NCBI GenBank assembly: GCA_027563935.2
Contig: CM050449.1
Location: 82,181,178-82,245,177, forward strand
Length of the DNA: 64,000 bases
Origin: Costus lasius
Taxonomy: Eukaryota; Streptophyta; Magnoliopsida; Zingiberales; Costaceae
Direction of reading: 5' to 3'
This document shows, one piece after another, positions 10,627 to 22,990 of this stretch. A program made the translations under genes and the position numbers. The first letter of the stretch is position 1, and each line of letters starts with the position of its first letter. The notes under the pieces are model-generated. The model worked only from the letters and a program-made list of their open reading frames with translations. It was not told the origin of the DNA and made no database searches.

Positions 10627-11915
10627 TAAGGAGGATGGTACAGATGGAGGGGAGGACGATTAGACTTCTGTGAGTATTCCCTCTCCTCTTTTATTTATTG
10701 GCTACTACATAGAGGACTATGCAGTCTTTGTGAAGGGAGAGGATATATTTATCTCCCTTAGTTTGCTTTATATTCGACTTCCAGACTATTGGTGTGGCAT
10801 CATGTGTGTGACGCATTTATGATAAACATATGTGAAATTTGGTATGGTGTCATGTGTAAACGCATCTATCTTTGTGATTATGTGACTTTGTATTAGTTGA
10901 CGACTTTTTACTAGTGCATGACTTTCTTTGATGTATGATGTGTGGCTCTATACTTATGCTGATGTGTGCTTGAATGATTACATACTTATGCATACGAATG
11001 GATCAGATAGTTCTTAGTGTTAAGCTTATTTCCTCTATATATATCTTCATATCAACCTCTTGCCTATTATTCATAAATTTTTGAAATGGAATATGTGAGG
11101 AATGCAATTCAAGAGTGAAGCACCCTTCTCAAACAAGGTACGCATATGAATATAATATTTTTGAATTATTATGGATTGACTAGCCTCATGTATTTATTCG
11201 ATTTATTATGTTATTTGTTGGGAAGAAGACTCCAAAATCCAAAAAATAACAAAGAGCCATAAAAAGTATGTATCTATATGGGTATATGCAAAAAAAATAA
11301 TAATTGATATCAACTTCACTATCCTTAGCTATGAGTTCTATTGTGCTGATCAGCACACTTTAAATTTGTTACTAACCAAGTAATAGGGGAACATTCACCA
11401 TAAGTGTTTTCCCTTCATGTAGAGTTGGTGGATGATTTAAGACAGTCGCAACTCTGCTAGCTTAAGATATGAGTTCTATTACATTGACTATATGTTTAGT
11501 GTACTCTAAATTCGTCACCAGCTGAGTAACAGAGGGGCATTCACCACACGTATTTTCCCTTTGCGTAGAAAGGTTGGTGAATAATTTAGAAATAGTCAAG
11601 AATAAATGCAGAAAAAGATTTTGGATATCTCATTTCTGTAAATAAAAACATTGTAGCATTGAATTGTATATTAGGTAAATTCATGAAATAGAGATTCGGC
11701 TTATTATACAAGTTGCAATTCTTCTTTGTCTTAGATTGTAAATCTTAAGAGTAAAAATTCTAAGAATCTTTTGGCTTAAGTTTGAGGTCATTTGTGCGAG
11801 TTTATATCTTGGAAATTTGCTCTTCACTAGTGAATTGTCTCCTCCATACTCTTGCATAACCCTTTGGTCAATTTTATTGTTTGAGGACAAGCAAGAGTTT
11901 AAGTCTATGGAGATT
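10627..11915 (+). other. 3' end of accessory ORF and 3' noncoding region of element H
   Basis: The first bases finish an acidic coding tail that stops at GACGATTAG (about 10655). The same tail and the following GTGAGTATYCC are found at element E (about 52140). The rest is noncoding and ends in TTGAGGACAAGCAAGAGTTTAAG (11881-11903), the motif that precedes the 3' LTR in this family. Two tandem copies of a 120-base segment lie inside (11329-11590). A GGGAAGAAG landmark near 11220 is shared with element E at 52760. Confidence 0.55.
11329..11590 (+). repeat. Tandem duplication in the 3' region of element H
   Basis: Two copies, starting near 11329 and 11468, share ATGAGTTCTATT, an AAATT(T/C)GT(T/C)AC segment, a GAGTAACAG(A)GGGG-type segment, CATTCACCA and a final GTAGA-GTTGGTG. 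Element F has a comparable duplicated segment near 62059 and 62153 on the opposite strand. Confidence 0.5.
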
Positions 11916-13357
11916 TGATGTCTCGCATTTATATAGTATTTTTACTATACTTTTACTATAAAATATTTCTTATTTCTATTATATTTCTACTCATTTTGAT
12001 TTAAATTCTTGTTATTGTTCAAAATTTTCACCTCTATTCACTTTTGTCCTATTTCAGGGGAAAATGATTGATTTTTAATAGATTTTAAAAGATCCAAGTG
12101 CACAAATAGATTCTAGACGTTGAGACAAAGTCACCCATCAAATTTAATACAAATCAGAGTTTTTTAACGAAATTATGACCCACCTGTGATTATAATCATG
12201 GTTGTAATTCTTTGGACGACCTTAGGAAAAATTACGGCATAGCCGTGAATTTTATCCCACCCATAATTCTTTCGGCACATTTTGACAAACTTCACAGACA
12301 AGATTATGGCCCACCTATGAGAATTACCATAGCTTTAATTCTCTCAAACACTTTTCACCAGAACCGACAAGATTACGGCCCACCAGTGATAATTATCACG
12401 GCTATAATTTTGTCCGCTAGTTACAATTTTAGCTCCGTTTCTTGCCGATTTAGCTCCTTTTCAAGCCAAATTTTGGGGAAACATATTTGGAAGGTTCTGA
12501 ATGCTATGAGAAAGCTTTGGAAGGGTTTTGAGGAACTTTGGCAAGTTTTCAACTTGAATTCGGCAAAAGGGCGAAATTAGGGCGACACAAGTGGTGGAAG
12601 ATGATTTTCTCCTCAAAAAAGCTTCGTTCTTCATCTGGCAAGCTTCGATCTTCTTGAGGGAGCTTTTGCTTTCATCTTCCTTATCAATTTCATCCTTTAT
12701 TTGCCATTTATAATCAAGAATATAAATTTTTCTTGTGTTGAAACCAAGAACATGTTAGTGTAAACTTTATTTCAAGACTAGGGCATAGCCCTCTGTGTTA
12801 TTATGATTTGATTAGTGATTTTCATCTTTTGAAGTAATCTATTTGTGCTTGATTTAATCATTGTCATGCTTATTATATGTTAATTACTAACCATAATTTG
12901 CATGTTATTATACGTCGCAAGAAGTACTGAAACGTGAATTGCGACATCAGATCTGCAATTTTTGGACAAATTAATTTGATCATGAAAGTAGTTTGAATTG
13001 ATTTAAGGGTTAATATGATTTGTTAAGAACTCATTGGGTTTGTTTCGAGTTAATAACTTCAAAAGTAGGGGATTAACTCGGGTAGACACCGGGTTGTGCT
13101 GCTAAAGGGGGCAATTTGTATATTCGGATAAATCTCCTTCAGCATAGTAAAACTCTTCTTAAGATACATTCTGTTACAACACTTACTGCTCTTGTTAGTC
13201 TATTTAGCTTTTAATTTTACTTAAATTTTAAATCCCAACACATACTTTACTCATCTAGCTAATAATCCCAAGGTTAGTCAGTACTTGACTATTGGTCTCT
13301 GTGGGATGATATTATTATATTACTTCGATAGGCCATGCACTTATAGCAAACCCATCA
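11916..13357 (+). repeat. 3' LTR of element H (about 1442 bp)
   Basis: The LTR begins TGATGTCTCGCATTTATA immediately after the pre-LTR motif at 11881-11903 and ends near AACCCATCA at 13357. It contains degenerate palindromes (12180-12430) and ends with the family's GCACTT-n-GCA segment. The 122-codon plus-strand frame at 12212-12580 is produced by the palindrome region and has no independent support. Confidence 0.65.
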
Positions 13358-14294
13358 ATAACATAGCGAAGATTGAATAAACAGAGGTAGATCAAATATA
13401 AACTACTATTATAAGTCAAATGCAAGATTCATACAAAGGAGTACACCCCTAGTTCTGAATAAAAAGCTTAAGCAACCATGATATATCTATTTAGCACATG
13501 TTTCTTAAATGAAATTTCAAGGAAAATACAATTGAAGAGGATGCCAATAATGGGTGGAAAGAACAAACTAATCCTCCCATATTTGATAAGACAATGCTAT
13601 AATTTCGCCCAAAAAAGTATCTTTTCATGGTCATCGCTCTTCCTTGTAGCTGCCCAACTCTTCTCCCTTCGTTTGTGAACAAATCAACCTCTGAAAAAGC
13701 CCTAAATGCATTCTTTTGTTCCTAGGACATCATTCCTTCAGCTTCCCCACGAGAATCCCAAGAGACCATCCAAATTTTGAAAGAAATCAACTAATTTTCA
13801 TATCTGGCAGGCTTTGGCAAAACCATGAAGCTCATCACAGCATGGCTCTGATTCATTCTATAAGTCATTGGGAAGTTTTTCACAATCGTGAACCTAGTCA
13901 CAAACAGGCCATGAAGAGTTGGGTAGAAAACTGAAAAATGTATCATGGTTGGACTGTGAACCTAGAAAATTAGCATAGTGATCATAACCATAAAGCTGGT
14001 CACACTCTTGGCTATGAACTACACTAGGATAAAACTTCAAATTTTTGGTTTAAGTTCACTATGGCCATGTTGTTTGCTAATATTTTTTTATTCTAAATCA
14101 CTTGGTGGTTTCAGAATTATCAAACAAGCTCTAGAATTGAGTGATTTTATTTAAATTTTTAAAAAGATAAGAAAAAAAATAAAGATTATAAACTAATCAA
14201 ATAAATAAATCTGAATAGGACATACAAACAATATAATTTACCTTATTTTAAGAAAAAATCATGTTCAAAAATACAATAAAAATATAAGGCATCA
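13358..14294 (-). repeat. Partial Athila-type LTR relic
   Basis: The sequence resembles the second half of LTR 2 in minus orientation. It has the TTTAAGC leader segment, the GCCCAACTC and AAAAGCCCTAAA region, spaced CACAG/CTGTG repeats (13830-14010) and the ending ATAAGGCATCA at 14294. No primer site or coding sequence accompanies it. Small open frames here (13478-13934) are not convincing. Confidence 0.5.
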
Positions 14295-14295
14295 G

Positions 14296-14980
14296 TTTCC
14301 TTTGGCGGTCTTAAATGAGGAGGGGGAGCCGGTCATGAAGGAAGGGGAAGGGAACAAGAAGTGGAAGCGTAGGGCAGACCCATCCCTATCAAAGTAGAGG
14401 ACGAAGAGTGAGCTGGGGCGAGGCACCCATGGATCGAAAGTTGCCTCTTATTGATTTGATAGGTTCTATTTGCAGCAATTTGGATTTTAGACCGAGTCGG
14501 AGATCTCCAAGAGAGTGTGGGAAGTTGGTTTTTATGAGGTTTCCTATGGCGGTCTTGAACGAGGAGGGGTGTTAGAGAGTAACGAGATTTAAAGAAGCTT
14601 CAAGAACAAAGTCAACCAATGTCGGTTGACATTAGAAGATGTTTCTAGGATTATGTGTAGAAGGTTGTGGAAATGTATAAACCGACTTTCGAAGTCGGTG
14701 CTACGTCTATAAAAAGGACCAAGGGTCCTCAAATGTAATGTGAGTTTGGAAGAAATATAATTTCTATTCCTCCCTCCTGCTGCTTCTATTCTGCTTTCTC
14801 CTTCTCTATTATCTTCATTTTCCAAACTCCACCATGGCAAGAGCCACGCTTCCAAAATTCTAACAGGGGGAGCCGATGGCGAAGCAAGGGGAATGGGACA
14901 TGAAGTGGAAGCACGGGGAAGACCCATCCCTACCAAAGTAGAGGATAAAGAGCAAGCTGGGGCGATAGTACCTATGGACC
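14296..14980 (+). repeat. Local tandem duplication, one copy interrupted by a solo LTR
   Basis: A segment of about 140 bases beginning TTTCCT-TGGCGGTCTT at 14296 recurs at 14540 and continues after the insertion at 14866. Shared landmarks are GAGGAGGGG, GGGGAGCC, GAAGTGGAAGC, GACCCATCCCTA, CAAAGTAGAGGA and AGCTGGGGCGA. The first copy is uninterrupted and therefore shows what the second copy looked like before insertion. The nature of the duplicated sequence is unknown. Confidence 0.7.
14570..14865 (+). mobile_element. Small solo copia-type LTR (296 bp)
   Basis: The ends are TGTTAGA and TCTAACA, a perfect 7-bp inverted repeat, flanked by G-runs (AGGGG at left, GGGGG at right) that fit a 4-5 bp target duplication. 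A TATA-like CTATAAAAAGG at about 14709 followed by a CT-rich tract is typical of a short copia LTR in plus orientation. No internal region is present. A 133-codon minus-strand frame crossing it is an artefact. Confidence 0.8.
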
Positions 14981-15969
14981 AATCCTGCACCGCGGGATTC
15001 TTTGCTATCGGAAGCTCAAACTTATGTTCTATTGGATGAAAAATATAATAAATCTAGATGAAGAATTTCATCCAACAAAACATAGCTCAAATACAGTGTT
15101 TAACCATAGTCTGTCGGGCTAAGGCCTATCTGTGCTACCCTCGATTCAGAGAGAAGCAAGCTGCTTGCCTTGGAGAAGAAGACAAGTGTGCCAGAAGATG
15201 ACAAGGGTGCTGCTCATGCATATTATTATAGTTTTAACATGATTCTATATTTTTTTTAATGCAAGTTTATTCCCAATTTGCAAAGGGATTATTGTTATTA
15301 AATTGGAATAATATAATTTGTAGTTTATAAGTATGTTTAAAAGACAATTGGACAATAATTAAACACTCACAAAAAGTGTTATAATTTATAGCAAAAGTAA
15401 AAAAGAATTGATCTGAGCTTTAGAATAATTTTAGGATTTCTTGGGGATAAATTAAGATTTATTTGAGAGTGTCAATTATTTATTGATTTTTTTTTTTAAA
15501 AAATAAACCCTAAGGACAATCTTATTTTCTAGTCTTATAGGCATGTGAGCACGAAATATCGCCTTTACTTGCATGTGTTTAATTACTAGAATTATTTGCA
15601 TATTTAATGATTCTCTTGCAAACCAAATTAAATTAATCAATGGAGAAGAAAGATTATGAAAATATTTCATCTAATTTTTTACATACAATCTTATAGAAAA
15701 ATACATATTCTAGTTTACTGAATTTATATATTTATAATACTCATATATTGTATTTATTAAGTCCATATTATATATTAAAATATTCATAGTGGACCGTATG
15801 TATTTTATTAAAGAAATACTTATATAATATATATTATTATATATTAAAATACTATACTATATTGACATATTAATATATTATATTAATGCACTCATATATT
15901 ATACTTAATCTTGCCTATGTTAAATTAAAAAAATCATTTTTTTGTCATATATAATTCTTGAAAACAAAT
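14981..15969. other. Intergenic AT-rich stretch without recognised genes
   Basis: No coding or element structure is supported. The stretch contains a TATA-rich, microsatellite-like tract at about 15715-15905 and short unrelated open frames. A run of about 25 sense codons near 15110-15225 has no recognisable product. Confidence 0.4.
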
Positions 15970-17826
15970 TGTTTTATTTTTATTAAATTATACTCGTGAA
16001 TATCGATCCCACATAGACCTATGCTGTCAAGTACCAAATAATTGATTTCTTCCTATCTAGGCAATCGAATAAAAAAAAGCAAGTAGAGAGCGAAAACACA
16101 TGGGAAAATAATATCAGAGAGAAATTGGGACTAGGGTTTCGTTCTCTTGGATTTTCATGACTAGATATATAAAGATGTTCATCAATCAAATTCTAATATG
16201 ATAAAGGCTTAATTTACTTCAAAAAGGGATTATCTCACTCTCATGCAGATAATCATGTAGAGATAAATCCTCACTTTCGTACAAGATTCATCCCAGGCCG
16301 AGGATAAGTAAATCATCAATCAAATAACTCAAGATTACTTTCGTGCATCTGAGTTCTAAGTTGATTGCCTCGAGTGAAATCTCGAGGATCACTTTCGTAC
16401 ATCCGAGACTCAACACACGTTTCACCTACGGTTCTCTAACGTTCTGATCCTCACTTTCGTGCAAGATCTCCACGTTTGACACAATGACTCAATCCTAGGT
16501 TCATAATTATCATCATGACAGTTCTACTTACTAAAATAAAGAAATAAGAACTTAACCTAATTTCTTACGGTGAGTTCCTATTAATCAATTTTAGGGTTCC
16601 AAGTTCTCAAGCAAGTCACCTTTCGGTCCTTATTGCGAAAACTCTAAATCATGATGACAAAAAGTAAACTAAGGAGAACCTTAGAGCAATAATCACATAG
16701 GTAAAATTATCAAAGTAGAATAATCATGATGAAAGTGTAAAGTATCTAGACATTAAGAAAATAGAAGGGAATTACTCCCCCATACCCCAAAAATAAGTTT
16801 AAGCTAGCATGGCGAAGGAATTACAAAATACCATAATTTCATAAGATCAAAAATCGACAAGAGAAGAGTTTTAGGAAAATACAACACGGCTATGAAATAT
16901 TTCACAACCGTAATTTGCAATAAAAGCGATGAACAGTGGCGTCCCTCCTTCTTTCTTTGATTTCTCTTTCAATCGATCTCCTTTCGTTCTGAAACTTCTG
17001 GCATATTGTCTCCTACACCAGGCGAAGCTTCGGTACGAAAATCACGACCGGAGATGCCCTGGATTCATCGCAGTGACGGAACCCTAGGCAGCGGCGTCAA
17101 TTGCGATTTCTCCTTCGACAGACGATGAAATTTGGGGCTTTTGGTGTCTTCCTATTCCTCACGTGAAAAGCTCTCTTTCTTCTTCTTGTGGCATCCAATT
17201 TAAAGCTCTGGATCACCCGTAATCATCTCCGCCAAAATCGAGCGTCGAAATTGACCTGGGAGTCGCATTTAAAACATGAAATACAGTTGTGTAATAGTTT
17301 GCGGCCCTGCCGTAAAATCGCTCGAGTGTTTTGTTCTGAAAGTGCTGGGAAATACGGCACCGTATAATACTTCACGGCACTACCGTAAAATTGGCTAATC
17401 TCTCTAGTCGAAAGCGTCTGGAAATTATGGCCCGTAAAATGGTTTACGGCAGTTCCGTATTTTCAACAAGGTCTTCTATTCGGAATTTCTCCAAATTACG
17501 GCAATGGCTCAATATTATGGTATCGTACAAAAATACGATACCGTAATATATATTACGGCACTACCGTATTTCGGGGAGTTACTCTGTTTTGCATGAAATT
17601 TGTCATTTATCTTCTTTTTGATGAGAAGAACTCTTCTATATGTCTGATTTTGCTCGAAAACACTCCAAAATAATGCCTTTTTGCCTGAAAATCATGAAAA
17701 AGCAAAATAGAAGTAGACTTTGCAATATTTGATGAATTCAGCATAAAAACAAGTAAAATATCCTCAATTTAGCATAAAAAGATATCTAAAATGATATAAA
17801 ATATACTATATATTTTGGTGTCATCA
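15970..17826 (-). repeat. Athila-type LTR (about 1857 bp), solo or truncated
   Basis: It is homologous to LTR 1. The right end, GGTGTCATCA at 17826, is exact. The left end is placed at TGTTTTATT (15970) but is uncertain because that end is diverged. There is no primer-binding site on the left and no pre-LTR motif on the right, so neither internal region is attached. The flanks do not share a target duplication (CAAAT versus GTAGA), so one side has probably been rearranged. A palindrome array occupies about 17290-17575. Confidence 0.7.
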
Positions 17827-18468
17827 GTAGATGGTTTAAAACATAATTTACTTAGTTTATCTCAACTTTGTGATAAAGGTTACAATGTTACTTTTGAAAC
17901 AACAAAATGCTTGATTAAAAATTCATATTCAAATGATGTCTCTTTCATTGGAAATAGAATAGATAATATTTATATATTTAGTTTGAATATTTTGCCTAAC
18001 CCTAATGTGAAGTGCTTAGCATGTGTAGAAGATTTATCTTGGCTATGGCACCGTAGACTTGGGCATGCTAACATGGATGTAATTCAAAAGCTTTCAAGAA
18101 AGGAACTTGTAAAAGGAATTCAAAAAATCAAATTTCAAGAAGACAAGTTGTTTGATGCATGTGAAAAGGGTAAGCAAGTGAAAGCTTCTTTTTCTTCTAT
18201 CAACAAGGTAACTACATCTAAACCACTTGAGTTGGTTCATATGGATTTAATTGGACCATGTAATGTTTCTAGTCTTGGTGGGAAACTTTATGCTTATGTT
18301 CTTGTTGATGATTTTTCTAGATTTACTTGGGTTTACTTTCTTGCTAAGAAAAATGAGGCTTTTGAGTTTTTCAAAAAATTCACTAAGAGAATATCTAATG
18401 AAAAAGGTTACATGATTTCAAAATTTCGTAGTGATCATGGAGGAGAATTTGAAAATGATTTATTTTAA
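17827..18468 (+). pseudogene. Sirevirus integrase, N-terminal and core part (element A)
   Basis: The frame opens mid-domain in the pre-integrase region (GLKHNLLSLSQLCDKGYNVT). It contains the HHCC zinc finger (W-H-R-R-L-G-H ... F-D-A-C-E-K-G-K; the first cysteine of the pair is replaced) and the first two catalytic aspartates (LVHMDLIGP and FRSDHGGEFEN). A frameshift near 18466 breaks the core before the catalytic glutamate, which is recognisable in another frame as a V-E-R-K segment near 18535. On infection-free cycling this enzyme inserts element cDNA into the genome; here it is dead. Confidence 0.8.
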
Positions 18469-18558
18469 ATTTTTGTGATGATTTTGGTATTTTACATAGC
18501 TTTTCTTGCCCTATAACTCCACAACAAAGGGTATAGTTGAAAGAAAAAAGTTAAAACT

Positions 18559-19764
18559 TTGCAAGAAATGGCTAGATCTATGCTTAGTGAAAATAATTTA
18601 CCGAAATACTTTTGGGCCGAAGAGGTAAATACATCTTGTTATGTTCTCAATCGTGTTTTAATTAGACCTATTTTAAAAAGAACACCTTTCAAACTTTGGT
18701 TTAATAGATCCCCAAATATTGCATATTTTCGAGTTTTTGGTTGTAAATGCTTTATTTTAAATACTAAAGATCCATTAGGTAAGTTTGTTTCTAAGTCCGA
18801 TGAAGGAATATTTCTTGGTTATTCTTCTACTAATAAAGCATATAGAATTTATAATTGTAGAACTTTAATAGTTGAAGAATGTGACATTTGATGGATCTAA
18901 CAATGTTTCAAGAGTTGTTAAAGGAGTTGACATCAATGAAAGAATAGAGGAGCTTAAACTTGAGAACAATCATGACACTACTGAAGTATCTAATGATGAT
19001 CAAGAACTTCAAGGAATACAAGGTAATCCATCTCAAGATCAAGTGGAAAAAGTTGACACACATCAACCTCTTCCAAAGGATTATAAGTTCTTAAAAGATC
19101 ATCCTATGGAGCAAATACTTGGAGAACCTTCAAAGGGTATGGTAAGTCATTCTTCACTTCAAAATTTATGTGAACATGTTGCTTTTATGTCTCAAGTAGA
19201 ACCTAAATGTATTGATGATGCTTTAAAAGATGAATTTTGGGTTTTAGCCATGCATGATGAATTAAATCAATTTATAAGAAATGATGTATGGACATTAGTT
19301 TCTAGACCTTGTATTCAAACTGTGATTGAAACTAAATGGGTTTTTAGAAATAAACTAGAAGTGTCTGGCCTAGTGTTTCGAAACAAGGCATGCTTAGTGG
19401 CCCAAGGTTTCAACCAAGTGGAAGGGATTGACTATAATGAAACATATGCTCCTGTAGCAAAATTAGAGGCTATTAGAATACTTTTGGCTTGTGCTAGTTT
19501 CAAAGGATTTAAACTTTATCAAATGGATGTGAAAAGTGCAATTTTAAATGGTTTCATTAATGAAGACGTTTATATTGAGCAACCACCTGGCTTTGAGAAT
19601 TTTGAATTTCCAAATCATGTTTTCAAATTGAAGAAGGCTTTATATGGTTTAAAGCAAGCCCCTAGAGCTTGGTATGAAGGGCTTTCTTTGTTTTTAATTG
19701 ATCATGGTTTTAAAGTTAGAAAAGTTAACATTTCTCTTTTTACTAAACATGAAAATGATGACAT
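18559..19764 (+). pseudogene. Sirevirus integrase C-terminus and reverse transcriptase N-terminal half (element A)
   Basis: After the frameshift the frame continues with EMARSMLSENNLPKYFWAEE and the integrase C-terminal GKFVSKSDEGIFLGYSSTNK region. It shifts once more near 18885, then gives a variable acidic linker and the reverse transcriptase fingers and palm: LVAQGFNQVEGIDYNETYAPV, LYQMDVKSAILNG, and the KKALYGLKQAPRAWYE segment. It stops being copia at 19765, where element B begins. The YVDD-equivalent motif lies beyond the insertion at about 39325. Confidence 0.8.
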
Positions 19765-22700
19765 TGTTGGGAAACCCCAGGGATATTTTACAATTTTTCA
19801 AAGTCATTACAACACATATACATTGCACAGCGGAAGAATATCCCCGAAACAGGCCAGTCCCAAAAACCCAGTGAAGATCCTCAAGAGAGGGAGTCGACAC
19901 GTGTTGTACTCCGCAAGTGCACGGATACTCGAAGTAATATTTAAGATATCGAACCACAGAGACCTATGTGTTAAGTACCAAATAGTTGTATTCTCACTAG
20001 CTAAGCGATCGAATAATGAAAGTAAGCAATATGAAGATTGAGTGAAATATCAAAGAGGAAGCATTGGGACTAGGGTTTCATCCACCTTAATATTTATGAC
20101 TAGATATAATTAAAGGTTCATCAATCTATTTTCATTATGGTAAAGATATAGCTTACTTAATAAAGAAATTAACTCGCTCTCGCGCAGTCAATTTACAAAG
20201 AACGATCCTCACTCTCATGCAAGATCTATTCAATGTTAAATATAAGTAAACTTTGATCAAAGAGATTAAGAATCACTCTCGTGCATTCCATCTCAGTATC
20301 AAGATCTTAAGCAAAACTAAGCACTCTCGCACCTTAGTTTCACAGGTTTTACTTAAGGTTTTTGAACAATTCAACATCTATCTCTAGCATATTTTCATGT
20401 CTAAAATAGTAATAATTTCTAGGTCAAAACATCAACAAGAAATAAGCATCGAAAATCTAAAAATAAGAACATAACCAATCTCTTGCGATGAGCTCCTACC
20501 ATAAATTCTAGGGTTCCAAGTTTATGCGTATCATCTTCTCAGTCTATACACAAAAACTCTAAAACATGTTAATACATGACACTAGAAATGATTAAAGACA
20601 ATAATCTCTTAAGTAAAATTACCATACTAAAAATATCATGATTGAATAAAGATTATTTAGTCATTGAAATATCAAGGGGATTACTCCCTTTGTCCCAAAA
20701 GAAAGTTTAAGCTTGCATAGTGAAAAAATTACAATACACCATAATTTTAGATGATCAGAATACGAAAGGGAAGAGGAAAAGTTATAAAGTACAGTGCTGT
20801 AATCGAAATTACAGCACCGTAATAGGCTGGAAACACGATGAATAGTGGCGTCACCCACTGTTTTATTGATTTCTCCCCCAATTGGACTCCTTTCGATCTG
20901 AAACTTCTAGAGTATCTTCTCCTTCATAGGCGAAGCTTCAGTATAAATTTCATGACCTGAAGTGGTCTCTACGCCTCTCGGCGCGAGGCCAAACCCTAAG
21001 CACCTCTCTGTCGATTGCTCCCTCAATAATAGATAAGGATTAGGGCTATCACTTTGTATGTCTTCTCCTCTTAAAGACAAGTTTGCAACAACTTTTGAAT
21101 CTCAATTTGGACTTATGGATCAAAAGATATGGTCCGCGCAAGATTTGGGTGGAAAAATCAGAAAACTGGGCCTAAAATACGGTACCGTATTTTAAATACG
21201 GCAGTGCCGTATTTTGCCCAAAAATTCTGAAACTTTCTGTTTAAAATCCTCCAAAAATATGGTACCATGACAGTTGGTCCTAAAAATACGGTAGTGCCGT
21301 ATTTTTGTAAATAGGCTCCAATTTTCATGAAATTTGACAGGGAACTTCGTCTCAACATCTGGAATCCATTGGTGTGCTCAAATCTTTCAAATCCATCAAA
21401 ATATGGCACTTTTAACCTGAAAATGATCAAAAATAAGAGATGGTGTAGATTCTGCAATATTTGACAAATAAGGCTTAAAAATAAGCAAAATAGCATAAAT
21501 ATGGCACAAAAAGACCAATGAAAAGACACAAAATATACTATGAATTTTGGTGTCATCAACACGATGCGATAGAAAATACCTTAGGAGCAAGATGAGGCCG
21601 ATATCGAGGTAAGCGCCCAAGCATGCGCCCTCTGCAGTCTCACACACACGGATGCCTCGAGCTCTCTTCTTCCTCTCCCTGTGCTAGCCTCAGGAAGAAG
21701 ATCCAAGCTTTGTGCTCCTTCTCCTATGCTTGTGCCACTTCTAAGGATCAGTTGCGCCAATAGAAGAGAAGGAAGAGGGAGATGATGAAGTCGCCAAGCC
21801 CAAGTCTTCCTTGCGCCAAGAGGAGGGAAGAAGAAAGGTGGCTTGAGGCTTCAAGAAGAGATGGAAGGGATGCGCCAATGTCCTCCTTGCTCTTGCCCTT
21901 TCAATGTTCTCACGCCTCTTGAATATTGCATGAAGGAGCTCATGCATCCTTCCAATATATAGAAGCAAGGGGCGGCCAAGAGAACAAGGGGTGGGCGCAA
22001 GTCCAAACAAGAGGGGCGGCTAGGGTTAGGGTGAGGTATCAATTAGGGTTTATGGCTTTGGAAAGTCTCCAAGACTTTTCCATAAACTCCTTACAATCAC
22101 CCAAGACTTACCATATAAGCCTACCATGCCTTAGATGTCTCAAGCCTTGCCTTAGAGGCAAGCTTTCCATCCAAGCATGAAGGGGGAGGCACCCTTTACT
22201 TCCTAATGAAGCAAACTTGCCCACTCCTCCCCATTATGCCCTTAGGCACCAATGGGAGGAGACTTCTCCCCATTATACCCTTTTAGCCCATTGATGCTTC
22301 ATGACAACTTGTTATTGGGCCTCATTGGATAATGAGCAAGCCCAAACTTCATTGCATGGGTTGATTAAACAATTGGATCCAATCCAATGCAACCCTAATC
22401 CATATGTGACCAACCATGGTCAAATACAGGTCAACCTGCCAAAAATGAAGTTTGGCTCCAATAACTCTCTTCCATCTCATCAGGCCCATTGGTGCTGATG
22501 AAATCTCCCAAATTGATCCGAGCTATCCAATAACTCGATCATAAGGCTTCCCGATCAATACGAGAACTCGAGTATCTTGGTGTGCGACTCTGTAGGTTCC
22601 TCTGACGTTGGCAGTGCTGACCAAAGGTCACCACAAGCAGTGAGTGGCACCAAGCTGTGCATCGCTGCAACCTAGGTCATTGAAATGGATATCGACATTG

Positions 22701-22990
22701 ACATCCCCATCATCGCGACTAGGTACAGATGCATTACAGTCTCTTTGCCGAAGTGATATCCGATTGGACAAGTGTGTCACCACTTGTTTTCACCCAATCA
22801 CATAGCTATGACTAAATCAGGTTCTCACCTGGGTATGGTCATACACTTTCAGTCATAGAACCATAGAGGAGCTCCATGGATATCAAGCTTCCCTTAGGAA
22901 GGGGCAAATCCTTTGTCTGTCCATTGACCTTCTCATATGGGTCGTGACATGCTCAATGACAACCGTTATGTCCTCCCAACTACGGTGAGG
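19765..22990 (-). repeat. 3' LTR of element B, truncated and interrupted
   Basis: Element sequence occupies 19765-19901 and 21564-22990, with a solo LTR in between. It aligns with the 5' LTR at 28223 onward. At 22990 (GGTGAGG) it passes directly into the end of RNase H. The outer 425 or so bases of the LTR (equivalent to 29783-30198 plus 39299-39307) and the polypurine tract have therefore been deleted. Open frames in this LTR (for example 22010-21741 minus) recur in the other LTR but are not supported as genes. Confidence 0.75.
19902..21558 (-). mobile_element. Solo Athila-type LTR C (1657 bp)
   Basis: The ends TGTTGTACTCC and GGTGTCATCA are flanked by the 5-bp duplication ACACG at 19897-19901 and 21559-21563. 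The uninterrupted target is visible in B's other LTR near 28355 (GTCGACACGATGAGATAG). No internal region is present, so it is a solo LTR formed by recombination between the two LTRs. It contains a perfect 20-bp palindrome at 21174-21193 and close relatives at about 21195-21300. Confidence 0.88.

Noticed and set aside
15715..15905. TA-rich tract considered as a replication origin or matrix attachment region
   Set aside because: Composition alone is not evidence; recorded only as low-complexity DNA.
15970..17826. Considered as the LTR of a full-length element
   Set aside because: No primer-binding site or pre-LTR motif is attached and flanks share no target duplication.
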